NCBI RefSeq assembly: GCF_000003815.2
Contig: NC_049990.1
Location: 6,696,032 to 6,760,031 of the forward strand
DNA length: 64,000 nucleotides
DNA from: Branchiostoma floridae
Taxonomy: Eukaryota > Chordata > Leptocardii > Amphioxiformes > Branchiostomatidae
Direction of reading: 5' to 3'
The notes below the pieces were generated by a model that searched no databases, was not told the DNA's origin, and saw only the letters and a list, made by a program, of their open reading frames with translations. Positions 11,816-23,100 of this stretch are shown here, piece by piece. The position numbers and the translations under genes were made by a program. Numbering within the stretch: position 1 is the stretch's first letter; every line of letters begins with the position of its first letter.

Positions 11816-12528
11816 CGGTACGGAAGAAGCCGTTTAATTGCACACCCGATTTGCCAGCGTATTTCGTACAATTATCCGGCTGGTGCAACAAATTAAAGCG
11901 AAGTTATCCAGCTGCACCGCACCACCACAGGATTTTGAGATTTCGTACAATTAACAGAAGTGTGTGGTTATCCGTTGTGCAATTAACTGGTTTCTTCTGT
12001 AAAATGAATCTGTAAATACGGTACATATCGACTGATTTCTCTGTCAGTACTATTACATAGAAACATGATCAGTTCAGCGACTTATACTGGTTTGAGCACG
12101 ATTTCAGTGTCTGTAAAGCCAGACAAGAGCCCTTTAAAGGAGACCTAATGACGGTGGAGACGCAGGTTTGTGATGCACTAATTGATGATCAGTCCAACGA
12201 TGGGTGAGACATAAAATAACACATTCCTCTGATGTCTCGCGCGCTGAGCAGTCTAGTGGTGGTGTGGACCAGCCATGTGAATTGTGTTTGACTACGACTG
12301 ACACTGTGATGTTCAAGGATCAGGCGGTACCATGTGTACACGCCGTTTTCTGGTGGTTGGCGCCAGATGCCACACAGCGTCAAGGAATTCGGTCTACATG
12401 CTAGTGCAGTTCAAGGCTCAGGGATGTAGCCCCGGCCGGGCTCCGAAGCCACAAGTTTGTCCCGCGGCCCGGTAGACTGCCGGATACCGATGTCCCCCAC
12501 GAGTGGGTTACGGCGTCTATTTCTTACC

Positions 12529-13641
12529 GGTGTGACAGCGATCTCGCCCCCCCGTGATCTCGCCCCCCCCGGGGGCGAAATCACTAGCGATCTCGCCCTC
12601 CCCGGCTAGTGATCTCGCCCCCCTACCTCGCCCCCCTTTAGCGATTTCGCCCCCCCCCCCAAAAAACGGGTTTACATGACATTTTAGAAGTTGATTGGTA
12701 TAAATCACAAAATGCAGTTTCAGAATGATATAAGTACACGAGTTTGATACATAACTCCATTCATAGTGTCAATATTAACGTAATTACATGGTAATAAGAT
12801 AGTTGAACTTGTTTCAGACAAGGAGGGTTGGGTCCCTTGTATTCCCATTATTGCATATACCTGAGTCTTGACATAAGATGTATTTCATTGTATTCACCTG
12901 TCCTCAAGCAACCTATATATCTCCAATATGAAGTCTCTACCATGAAGTGACCACAAAATAACTATGTAATGTCTTTATTAATTATGCAAATATTAGGTAT
13001 TAATTAGAATAACGCACATTTTGGTATATGCACCTGGCCAAGGGATATCTTCACCTCCAACATGACTGTTTTTTCTAGTATTTAGGAACTGATGCATTTA
13101 CCCGTGTTTAAGACTGGTACTTTACCAGTGTTTGTGTAGCATTTAGCAACAGCTATATCAACTTGCGCGTAGATAGTGTTTATAATGAGAAACTATTATT
13201 CACGTGTTTTTTTGTTAGTGCTTTGGAAATGTTTCCAGCACAAGAAAGAAAACACTGTGACAAATTGAAAACATATAGCTGACGTATTCCGTACCATAGA
13301 CGGTGTTGATTTATACGTTCGCAGTAGCACTGTTTTTATGCCACCTCAGCTGCAAAAATTGTCTTTTTCATTTCAATGTTATGTTTGCACCGAACAATAT
13401 AGTATCGACTTTCGAGGTATGACATCTTACGGTACGGTAATAAGGTGCCATATAGGTACCAGGTAACACACCATATACATTACTCCCCAGGTGCAGTATA
13501 GTGCCAGGTAGCGCACCTGTAATATGTAGTAACCAGCTGCTTTGGGGGGGGGGGCGAAAACGCTAAAGGGGGGCGAAAACGCTAGTGATCTCGCCCCCCG
13601 GGGGGGCGAGATCACAGGGGGGGCGAGATCGCTGTCACACC
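12529..13641. mobile_element. MITE-like element with GATCTCGCCCC-rich TIRs
   Basis: Left end GGTGTGACAGCGATCTCGCC, right end its exact inverse GGCGAGATCGCTGTCACACC. The outer ~110 bp on each side are tandem GATCTCGCCCCCC words, giving strong C-runs left and G-runs right. The 880-bp AT-rich core has no open frame of note. No target duplication was found. Confidence 0.75.
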
Positions 13642-14040
13642 TGATCTCGGGTTCATTTGAAGTCCGACTTAAATTCAACCCGGGACCCGGCCGGGTTCGG
13701 AAATACTCCGGGATTCGCAAGGTGTCCCACGGGACCATGTAGGGCTCACGCCCGAAATTGCCCCCAAACAGCCCGTGTACTGCCCAGAAGGGCCTTTTCT
13801 CCGATTGGGACCTGAGCAACGTAGTCGTAGTTGCAGTCAAACTCAATGAAGGTGACGCTTGTTGCTTGTAGCTGGTAGTCGTGCATTGGGAGGCCTGAAA
13901 GGGACGCCTTCGTACAAGCAGAAGATTTTGGCCTCCCTTGCACTGTTATGTTCCTTATATTTCATTGTCATGTATTTATTGTTTTTTCTTTAGTGCGAAA
14001 CAAATAAACAGTCTATAAAAATGATAAACATTGTGGTTTC

Positions 14041-14265
14041 GCTAAGGCTCGGCGCCTTTGCAGCCAAATACAACGGGTCATCCCTACTCCTCTTTATAAG
14101 TGTGTTTGGTTCTTCTACTTGCAAAGATTTGACGCCTAAGGCCAGCACCTGAAGATCCCCCATACACGAAGCCATAGGCCTTACGTCATCATCTGAAATA
14201 GCGAATACAACCCCTCAGAATCGTGCCCTGGTGGGGTTCGAACCTCCGCCTTCTGGAATCATACT
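14041..14265 (-). repeat. tRNA-derived SINE
   Basis: Read on the minus strand: CGGAGGTTCGAACCCCACC (B box) near 14245-14228, body, then AACACACTTATAAAGAGGAG and TAGGGATGACCCGTTGTATT at the tail. A tail relative lies at 18880-18960. Confidence 0.6.
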
Positions 14266-14830
14266 AAATTTGAAATTAAAATCACACAGAAACTGTGAGA
14301 AACTGTCCAAATAGAATTCAACTTAATTCTCATGTTTCAACACCTGAAGGACTGAAACATTGTCTCCATCCTGCTGTATGCATTTGCAAACAGAAGTATG
14401 GTAAATACCTTTCTATGCCTTAATTTTGCGATGCCAAAAACATTGGACTACGCCTACAAAAATGCATCATGTATTTGGACCTTTATATTTTCGAAATCAT
14501 CTATTTGACTTGGAGTAACCTGAGGCTAATTTAAGGACGCGCCATAATTTGCACCCTCCAGGCGTCCAGAAAAATGTTGCCGTTTTCTGCTAATGAATTA
14601 TCGACATATCTTCAGCCAGAGAGGTCAATGTGAATGTCAACTGTTAAGAACACACGCGGAGTTCTCCATGTACACTAACCTGTGGTCAACTCTGATAAGT
14701 AACACTGTTGATAACACTTGTTCAGTAATTGTCCTAAACCCCACTGGGTTCGAATACCTAGCTGGTCCCATTGGGGAAAGATACTCTATGTACAGTTATT
14801 TCCCCACTTGTCGGGCAGATGAAATCTTTA

Positions 14831-15062
14831 TACCCCTGTCACATTATCCACGATCTTTTGGCGTATCGATGGAAGATCGGCCATATTTAAGGTCGACAGA
14901 GGGTTGCGCGTATTTTTCACCTGAAAACCGTCCCTGTCACATAAAAGCCATATTTTGTACCTTGTACAATTGGTGTGCAATAAAGTTATTATTATAAGCG
15001 GGGCTCGGGCGATTGCCGCAGAATAGTCGTCCGATCGATTTTCGCCAAATGTGACAGGGGTA
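14831..15062. mobile_element. 232-bp Harbinger-like MITE with TTA duplication
   Basis: TACCCCTGTCACAT at the left, ATGTGACAGGGGTA at the right, TTA on both sides (14828-14830 and 15063-15065). Interior GATCGGCCATATTTAAGG; no coding frame beyond chance. Confidence 0.8.
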
Positions 15063-15149
15063 TTACGATTAACGATTACGAGTACATGTACCTAGTTTCA
15101 GCTAGGGATGTACGTACACTCGGGTGGGACGTGAAACCGTGTTTGAGGA

Positions 15150-15230
15150 CAGCCATACATTGAGCCCGGTAAAGAACCCGACGAAAAGAGTGGGGTTTTC
15201 CCCGGCACCGTATGACTGTATCAAACCTCA
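15150..15230. repeat. SINE-like fragment
   Basis: CGACGAAAAGAGTGGGGTTT and TCCCCGGCACCGTATGACTG resemble 29290-29350 (CGAAAAGAGTAGGGGTCCTT). Confidence 0.4.
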
Positions 15231-15404
15231 CAATCCAGTCTTAGGAAGTAATACAAAATTGGTGTGTTATGCCTAGAGGTGGTTTGCCGATTGTGTAAAA
15301 CAATGACACGAAACAAAACAGTTCTCTGGTAACACATGAACATGATTGTACAATGACAACTACAAAGAAATATAGCATCAACTGCAGTAGATGCATTCTT
15401 ATTT

Positions 15405-15458
15405 GTGATCAATAGTAAACTGTAATTATATGTGATCAATAGTAAACTGTAATTATAT
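15405..15458. repeat. Perfect 27-bp tandem duplication
   Basis: GTGATCAATAGTAAACTGTA followed by ATTATAT occurs twice back to back. Confidence 0.9.
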
Positions 15459-15479
15459 TATAGGTTTTCTATTGTTGAT

Positions 15480-16885
15480 AAAAATATCTCTTGTGTCGGC
15501 GCCAGTGGTATGGCGTAAGAACAAGAAATCAAATCTCTAGGTCCATAATTTCTGCACATGTCTGTAAATGTGTGTCATTAGTTTCATTTTCCCCATATAT
15601 GAGACATACCTAATAGAGCTATACATAGACGTATGAGTACTTTGACAAGTGGTTACCGTGAACCATGCCCTATGGTTTGGGTCACTTCTTTTGCCAAAAC
15701 ACATCCAGAGATTTTGATGAATTGCTGGAGGGACAGACCTTCTTTCATTACACGAAATATGTATGTGTCAACACGATAGACCTTCTTGTCAAATAAATTT
15801 TTCATCGGACCCCCAAGATCATGCGGTGTGTTTTCTTCGTGGTGAAGTTACGTGAAGACTTCTTCTGCCAGTCACCAGAAGACAGATTCCGGCGCCATGA
15901 CCTACTGACACGCTCTTCAGAAGTAGCCGGAGGTATGTTCTATCTATTTGTCGACGAAACCCCAGAAAGAAACTCGGCATTTGGGTCGCATTGACCACGC
16001 AGTGCCTTGTGGGATATAAATCTGCGGGCCCCTTTGGTGAGGAGACCCATTTTAAGTGAAAGTATGCCCAACAATTCACCCCTGCATCGCTGCAATGCTG
16101 ATTTGAGTAAACAGTTGATATATTAAAGGGGAGCAGACATTCGTCAACAGAACAGTTCGCTACTGCTCTGCATCCAGGCTGCTAGGACAGCGTGACTGAC
16201 CGTATATCAGATCCCAGGGGAGGAATAGACGAGAAGACGAGCACAAGACGACCGTCCCACCCTCTTTTGATTTCACCTGATATTCAGAAGGTACAAGAGT
16301 ATGTATCATCTTCAGTATCCTCTGATCCGCTGATACTTCTTATCGCATTCACATCGCGCGGTCGCATACGACGTAGGCCGTCGTAAGATTTTGATGTAGT
16401 AGAATTTTCAATCAGGCCGTGACAGAACTAACCACCGACATGGATCCAAAACAGCATTTTGTGTACCAAGACAGTTAAACTTTGCAGGAGACGCGTGCAT
16501 TTTTTTACCTCCAAAATGCCCGAAGTTAGCGATCGTACGACGATCGCACGGCCTATGTGACCACCCCCTTATGGCGCTGACAGACAGTGACAGACAGAAT
16601 TCCCAGATCCGATGATAAGATCTTCAAACTTCGCTCCTTCATGATCAAAATATCCAAACTTGTTGACTAGCCACTCATCATACTAGTCCCAGAATGTTTA
16701 GCATTTTGATCCTTGTCCCTGTTGTCTTCATTATACTGTTTACAAACTCCCCATCTATAAGACGAATGTCATGGCTTTGCAGTTATAGACTAGACGTCTC
16801 TCTATAGCCTAGATAGGCATTATCTTTTCAATGATCAGACCTTCCTTTGGGGAGATCGTTGAGCCTTCAGGCCCGTGTATTAGAA
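15480..16885. other. No gene recognised
   Basis: A decayed foldback may be present: ATTCACATCGCGCGGTCG with GTAGGCCGTCGTA near 16348-16385 against CGTACGACGATCGCACGG and CCTATGTGACC near 16535-16565. Otherwise nothing supported. Confidence 0.4.
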
Positions 16886-16887
16886 AG

Positions 16888-17000
16888 ACTTAAGGTAGGT
16901 TCACATGTGCGTATATATTTAAGTCCATAAGAGGTCCGTGTGTTAGCCTCTACCAGGCTCCACAGGTCGCTGAAAAATAATAGACATTGGACATAACACA
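16888..17000. mobile_element. Copy of the outer MITE family with empty inner site
   Basis: TTAAGGTAGGTTCACATGTG, then CGTATATATTTAAGTC, AAGAGGTCCGTG, CTCTACCAGGCTCCACAGGT. It matches 1018-1310 without the 215-bp inner element, so it shows the unoccupied target. Confidence 0.75.
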
Positions 17001-18170
17001 GCATTTTCCCTATAGGTTTTAGGCGTCAAACCTCTGTTCGATAAATGCAGCAACACGCTTATCGGGAAGTGTAGAGAAGACGCAATGGGCTAAAACCACG
17101 CCCTCTCTCCCATCACTTGATCACCAATGACCAATCTTTCATCATCCAAATATATCTGCAGACGGTTTGTATGCATATTGATAGATGAGTAATTCAAGGC
17201 GTTTGGATATAGAGCAAAGATGGGTATCTCCTAGCCTTCTACAGTCGTCTTGCGATAATGAAATGCAGCCAAATATTTAGTGTTGTTTGTTTCGGAGGTC
17301 TTGGTTTGTTTACATTTGCCAAATCTAAAGACAGGGGTATAAGTACGGAATATGTCAAAGATGAACCCCATTCTACTAGCTACAGACGGTTCATTGCTGC
17401 GACGTTAACTGGATTTTTGCAACCCTAGACTTCATAACTAAAACACCATGCAAAATGTAAAGGTATAACTTAAAAGACAACAAAACACACGTGCACATTA
17501 AGATTTATTTCCACATTTGAAATTCTTTGAGTGCTCTGTCAAAGTTAAGGTGGCTACGTGGTCACCGCCCAAGTGAAATGGGACCAAAACTGGCCACGCC
17601 ATGCTTAATATGATGACAACGCGCTCAAGAGCCTATAAATCTTCGTTATCTTAAGGAAAGGCCAAGACCCCTTCTAAATCGGTAGGATATGATAAATAGC
17701 GTCTCTTCAAAACGTCTTCACCAACAGGATTAGGTACAAGGCGACGATATATGTTCTTTAAGTGGGAGTCCAGATCAACAGTACCAGAAGCATGCCTGAC
17801 ACAATGTTTTGGACGAGTAGTTTTGTTTTTTGTTCAAGTGCTGGGACAGTTATAGACAGCTAGTGGTGACGCACTTAGGTAAACGTAGTTGAATTAACGC
17901 CAATACGTAACATATACATGTATGTATAAAAAAGAAATATTAACAAAATATAATCTTTACTGTACCAAAATATGACAAAGTTGATAAATATGCAAGGAAT
18001 ATATAAAGCAATGTTACAATATGAAAACTTTTGACGCATCGTTGTCACTACAAATAGAAATCAACAAGAAACCACAGCTGGGCATATTGTGTAATTATTA
18101 CGGCTAGAGGGTGTACTTGCAATAGCTGAAGGGTCAATGACCCCCAGGCCTTCCAAACGTTCTTCTTGCC
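17000..18170. other. No gene recognised
   Basis: Sequence without a supported exon or repeat; several short AT-rich runs around 17930-18010. Confidence 0.45.
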
Positions 18171-18177
18171 CTGCAGG

Positions 18178-18571
18178 TAGGCCATGTTGATTTGATTGTA
18201 TGGATGGCATCCTCTGGGAACCCAAAAACTGATGCGAGCGCGCGAATGAAAAAATGACCATAAAAAGTTGCCTTCATTATCAAATCTAAGTGTTGAACAA
18301 ATGACTGAACATACAGAATATAGTATATCGAACAATAGATTCTTCATTATGTTCTTTCACATCTTCTTTGACCTTGAAATGACATTAATATGTGTTTTCC
18401 GATGTTTCGATTTTTGCAACACAGGCATAAATTTGCTCATTTTGCGGCTGCTTTGAACGATTTACAGTATGCCTACAAAGTTTTTTTTATTCTATTTTTA
18501 TTTTTGGAAACGGCTGAAAATCTATGCGCGCACGGATGTTATCTATTTAATCACATCAACTGAAATATTGC
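18178..18571. mobile_element. Harbinger-like MITE, shorter copy
   Basis: GGCCATGTTGATTTGATTGT, ATGGATGGCATCC, AACTGATGCGAGCG at the left; right end GATGTTATCTATTTAATCAC is decayed. Same interior as 9118 without the nested insertion. Confidence 0.7.
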
Positions 18572-18664
18572 CTACTGTGTCTAGTTATTATGTAATGTGA
18601 TTTTACTCCATGCTGTAAGATCAACGGTGTTCAGATTGCACTGTAACTCTGCGATGTTGATTTG

Positions 18665-18692
18665 AGGAAAGAAAGAAAGAAAGAAAGATAAA
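18665..18692 (+). repeat. GAAA microsatellite
   Basis: GGAAAGAAAGAAAGAAAGAA-type run of about seven units. Confidence 0.9.
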
Positions 18693-18699
18693 GAGTTTA

Positions 18700-18965
18700 C
18701 GTGAAATAGCTGAAAGGTCAATGACCTCGGGCCTTCCAAGCGTCCTTTTGCCCAGCAGTGAACGATGATGGACAGGTCTTAAGTTATCCCCGGCCAGATT
18801 GTTTGGTTCCTTAGCTGTGACATTACGAAGACGCTGTGCATACTTGTGCGCCAGTGGCTGCCAAACGGGGCGATATATAAGCTGGACGCAGTAGGCGCTG
18901 TTTGGACAAGTACACCGGGTCACCCTACTCTTCTGCATAAGTGTTTTTGGGCTCAACAATTGGGT
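18700..18965 (-). repeat. SINE-like sequence
   Basis: Shares the tail block of the SINE at 14041 (GGGTCACCCTACTCTTCTGC, ATAAGTGTTTTTGGGCTC) and the GAAGGTCAATGACC head block also seen at 18128. Confidence 0.45.
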
Positions 18966-19359
18966 AGAAAAAATAGGATTGAGAGAGCAGTACTAGTGTT
19001 GATTAGAGCGTACAGAGGTGTAAAGTTCTCCTCTACCGGTTCTTGAACCGTCGGGAAAATGTCTGGGGTACCAGTAATGATAAAAAGAATCAGGTAGGTC
19101 TTTTAAATTTTTGTTTATTCTTTATATTTCGCTAGGAAATCCCCATATCGATCGCCAACGCGTTTTTCAATGGGCCCTGGTGCTACAAGTCAACAATCTA
19201 TGGAATTAACAGAAAGTTAATAAAATTAAACCAAATTAAAATAACATTGTTTGAAAGCGTATTAAAACTGTTGCAATCCTAAAGAGAAATTAGTGAAACT
19301 TTGCATATGTAAAATAAGTTAGGAAATGAAGGATAGAGGTGCTTTACGTGAATATTCAT

Positions 19360-19600
19360 CTGTTAGTAAAAGTCATCCTGGTTGGGACAAGGATAGCAGT
19401 GATTCAAACCATATATAGGGCGCCTTGAAGCAGTAGTTGACTTTGTCGCTTTTGGATAACAATGATGATAGGGAATCCCACAGGGCTGCATCAGAAAAAG
19501 AGGGAAGTCTTTTCTTGTACCGCAATTTTTAGCATTTGCGGAGAGGACAGAAGAGACTCGGGAGCTATAATACGACTGGATATGCAGGCTATGCAAATTT
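19360..19600. repeat. Dispersed foldback repeat
   Basis: CCTGGTTGGGACAAGGATAG and GAGAGGACAGAAGAGACTCG belong to a family with relatives at 39290-39450, 43477-43540 and 44245-44290. Confidence 0.45.
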
Positions 19601-19654
19601 TACCTCCCCAACTCTAGCCACAAGACCACCTTGCCACCTTACCGATGCATTGTT

Positions 19655-20104
19655 GTCTTTCTAAGTTGAAGGAAAAGAGAGTCTTGGCCCCACGGCACCC
19701 TGAGGATCATACTAACATTGCAATGTATTGTTGTTGTTTTCTATATCAATTAAAAGGTGGAGCAAGTCTTGATTCCACGGACCATTGAGGACCATACTAA
19801 CATTTGAATGTATTGTTGTTTTCTATATTGAAAGTTGGTTCGAGTTTAAGTTCCCAGGGCCCCTGAGGATCATACTAACATTGTAATGATTTGTTGTTTT
19901 CTACGTTAAAAGGTGGGCCGAGTCTTGGTTCCACGGCCCCCTGAGGATCATACTGACATTGTAATGATGTGTTGTTTTCTATATTAAAAGGTGGAGCAAG
20001 TTTTGATTCCACGGACCATTGAGGATCATACTGACATTGTAATGATTTGTTGTTTTTTTGTATTGAAAGGTGGAGCGAGTGTTATTTCCACGGACCCCTG
20101 AGGA
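19655..20104 (+). repeat. Tandem array of ~77-bp units upstream of death-domain exon
   Basis: Six units, each with a T-rich tract (TTGTTTTCTATAT), an AAAAGGTGGAGC-like acceptor-like word, a CCACGG block, then GAGGATCATACT. The sixth unit (from about 20066) leaves the consensus after CATACT at about 20111 and continues directly as the first recognised exon. Each unit therefore repeats an intron-end-like pyrimidine tract and AG. An alternative frame through the unit 6 segment hits TGA soon after, so the array is probably not coding. Confidence 0.75.
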
Positions 20105-20118
20105 TCATACTCGGAAGA

Positions 20119-23100
20119 ATGCCACTGCGGCCGAACTCGAACCTGAAGATGCGCCCTGACGAGTCGGAGGTGGAGTGGGTGGAGAGAATACGGACTTGGT
20201 ACAAGGCCATGTGGAAGAGTGAGAAAGAAATCGACGATAGACGTAGGAGAGGTAAGCACTGTTTCATAGAATATCACATATAGTACGACTGTTAGCCTAG
20301 CTAGTAAACAAACACAGATCGTCTCCGTATCTAAAGTTATCCGTATCTTACTTTGTCTGTATAACCTAGTTCGAAATACAAATCTCATGTATCGATAAAC
20401 GTAATGCTGTTTAATATTGTACAGTTACCATGGCTATATCTAGCCTTTGATACTGAGCCTCCGGCTAGTTGGGTAGCCCAGGCTATATTCCTCTTTATAC
20501 AGCCACTATAAATCAAATAAAATAAGAATCTCTCACGTTATATAGATTTGGAGTTTGCAGAGGATATCATACAGAACATTTACTTAGGCCGTGTTGATTT
20601 GACTATATCGATGACGACTTCTTTTGGGAACCCCCAAGCTGGTGCGAGCGTGTGAATGAAAACTAAATTTAAATGTAAGACGTAAGATGTTTCACAAAAG
20701 ACCGTACAAGTCAAGTACTGGTCGTCGCATCACACACAAAGTATTTTATATTCTTATTCTCTTGAAGCCGGTCAATTTGGACTGTATGTTGTGCGGTAAT
20801 ATAGCAATTGGCTGAATACCAACGTCCTACACAGAGAAAGATGCGACAATGATAGATATATATGTATATACAGCAATGTCTTCTTCCTGGCATTTGCCGG
20901 AAGCAAGTGTCTTGGTGCCGGGCGGTGTCAACAACAAGTGGTAGATGCCAGCGACATAACGATCTATCGAGATAGTCTCACGTTTCAAAACATTCACACA
21001 TTTCACTTCTATGTTGCTATTTCTTTCTATTTGTCCAAGTCATCTTCGGGATTTATAGTACATGTATATAGGTTTGACGTCAAAGTAACAAAAGCCAAAT
21101 AGATATTTCTTATGAAAATTGAATCTTGGGCTAAGCAAACATATTTCTGCTACGTCGCTACACAGTTCGTTCAAACAGTGCCACATCATAAATGTTTCTC
21201 ATTGATTCTCATTGTCCAATGTACGTAGGTTCTGCTGACAGAACTGCATCAGTCCGTTTTTAAACGTTGTTATTGTTGTCTGCTGTATCTGCCTGGCAGA
21301 TCTATAGGCAGCCACGGAGTCTGATGGAGACAGCATAACTGAAGAATGATTTGTTGCATAATTTGCTGAGCTAAGGCCAAGGTTTCCACTATCGCCATGA
21401 GACATCTAGCAATATAAATTGCAAGTCAACAGAAATTATCTTTGTGTCAGCGTCTCGTAATCTTACCTTAAAATGTCTTGCATTTCCTGACGTTCATCTG
21501 ACGTGAACACTCGTCGCCGAGAAGCCAACCAGTTCAGCTCGAAATTTCTAGAGGGCAATTTACAAATAGACGAGGAGTAGCCATAGGCATATGCATGCAT
21601 GGTGGTCGACACGTTGGCAGGCAGATACCAGAAATCGTTGCAATTCGTCTTCCGTATTTGGACGTACTACTTTAATGACCGATCACAATGAAGGAACCCG
21701 GTGGAAATGGAACCTGACGTCAACATGGCAGTTCAATTTCAGGACAAAGCATTTAGCTTTTCTGAGCTGTGGCTGTTTCTAAACTTGCTGCCGCTATCTT
21801 GAGGTGTCACTTTGATGAATTAAGACCTTTGTGCAGACATGTATTTGGCCCATTGGGCTAAGTACAGGTCACAAAAAAGGAAAGTTTTCAAATACATAAT
21901 AGATAAAGTTACAAGCTAGTATGATCTACATGCAGTACGCGGAGTCGGCCACTTTCCTTGTAAGGCAACACTGATTTGATATTATCCGCTGGGCATTTAA
22001 AAAAATATGTGAGCGTGCGTAGAATTGTTGGGCAAGAAATGTTGCCTTCAATATGAAATCTAAGTGGTCAGAAAGGTTGAACGAATTATCAAACACACAT
22101 AACATTGTTTACAAAACAATGAATGCCTTGCTTTTTCTTCTTTGACATATTTTTTACGCTAGAATACTTCGCTCATTCTCATTTTCGGCTGTTTGCCGTG
22201 AAATGAGTTTTCAAGAAGTGCCGTAACATAGAATGTGCGGGTTATAACAGGTACTTGTTGTTTTTCAGAGTTGAAAGCTGTGACACAGAGTATTGGTGAC
22301 TACTTCAGAAGAGCGAAGAGACTAGGTGGGTATCAGTAGACATCTACCGACGATCGATGTCAAGCGGAGTTCTACTCTTAGTTGTACTCCTGGTTCCGAT
22401 TGGTTGGTAATTGGTAGAACCCGGTTCAATCCCGGGAAGGGCATCTTGGTTGGAGTTGCACCCGTCTTGGAAGGGACGAAACAGCAAGGCCTAGGACACT
22501 TGCAGCATTATATGACACGAACTTGGCACTATAAGCTTCTGAACAAAACGAACGGACGAAGACGTCACACCCTTCACCTTGTTTGAACCTAGAAAAGGGG
22601 ACTTCTTTATACAGTATTGACGACTTCTTCTCGAGGGTGAAGAGATTAAGTAGGTATATGTATAAAGCCATCAATTTGAGGATTGCCGACGCCGCGTACT
22701 GCGGCTTATTTCAACTTCTTAAAATACAAATGGGCCAAATCCACAGAGATACCACGGTACTGACAAGGCATCTATGGGGAAAGAAAGAATGTCTTAATAC
22801 AGCGTTGTCAACAGAATACGTAAGCCCACCAAAGTGTGGTCTCATTTTATACTAGGTTCTTATCAACACAACCCTGAGATTTTATCTGCCGATGGCAAGG
22901 GAACCTTTCGGATACCTCCCTCTGGGCTTCATGACCTCAGATACTCCTTACAACAGAGTCCAGTCATCACATCTCAATACGACAAGGAGTAGTCTAGTAA
23001 ATACGCAATGGTAACAGTACAGTTACAAATGTACTAGATTTTGGCGACGGTCAAACCAAGGAGCTTTTATCAGCTGATAAAAGCTCCTCGGTCAAACGCT

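Noticed and set aside
13746-13943. Possible minus-strand exon (SLSGLPMHDYQLQATSVT)
   Set aside because: Plausible-looking peptide and a CAG upstream, but no partner exon, no recognised domain and it abuts repeat-derived GC-rich sequence.
22415-22450. Functional tRNA gene
   Set aside because: Only a B-box-like word; no cloverleaf can be drawn, so a SINE head is more likely. The same holds for 10521, 14228 and 42878.
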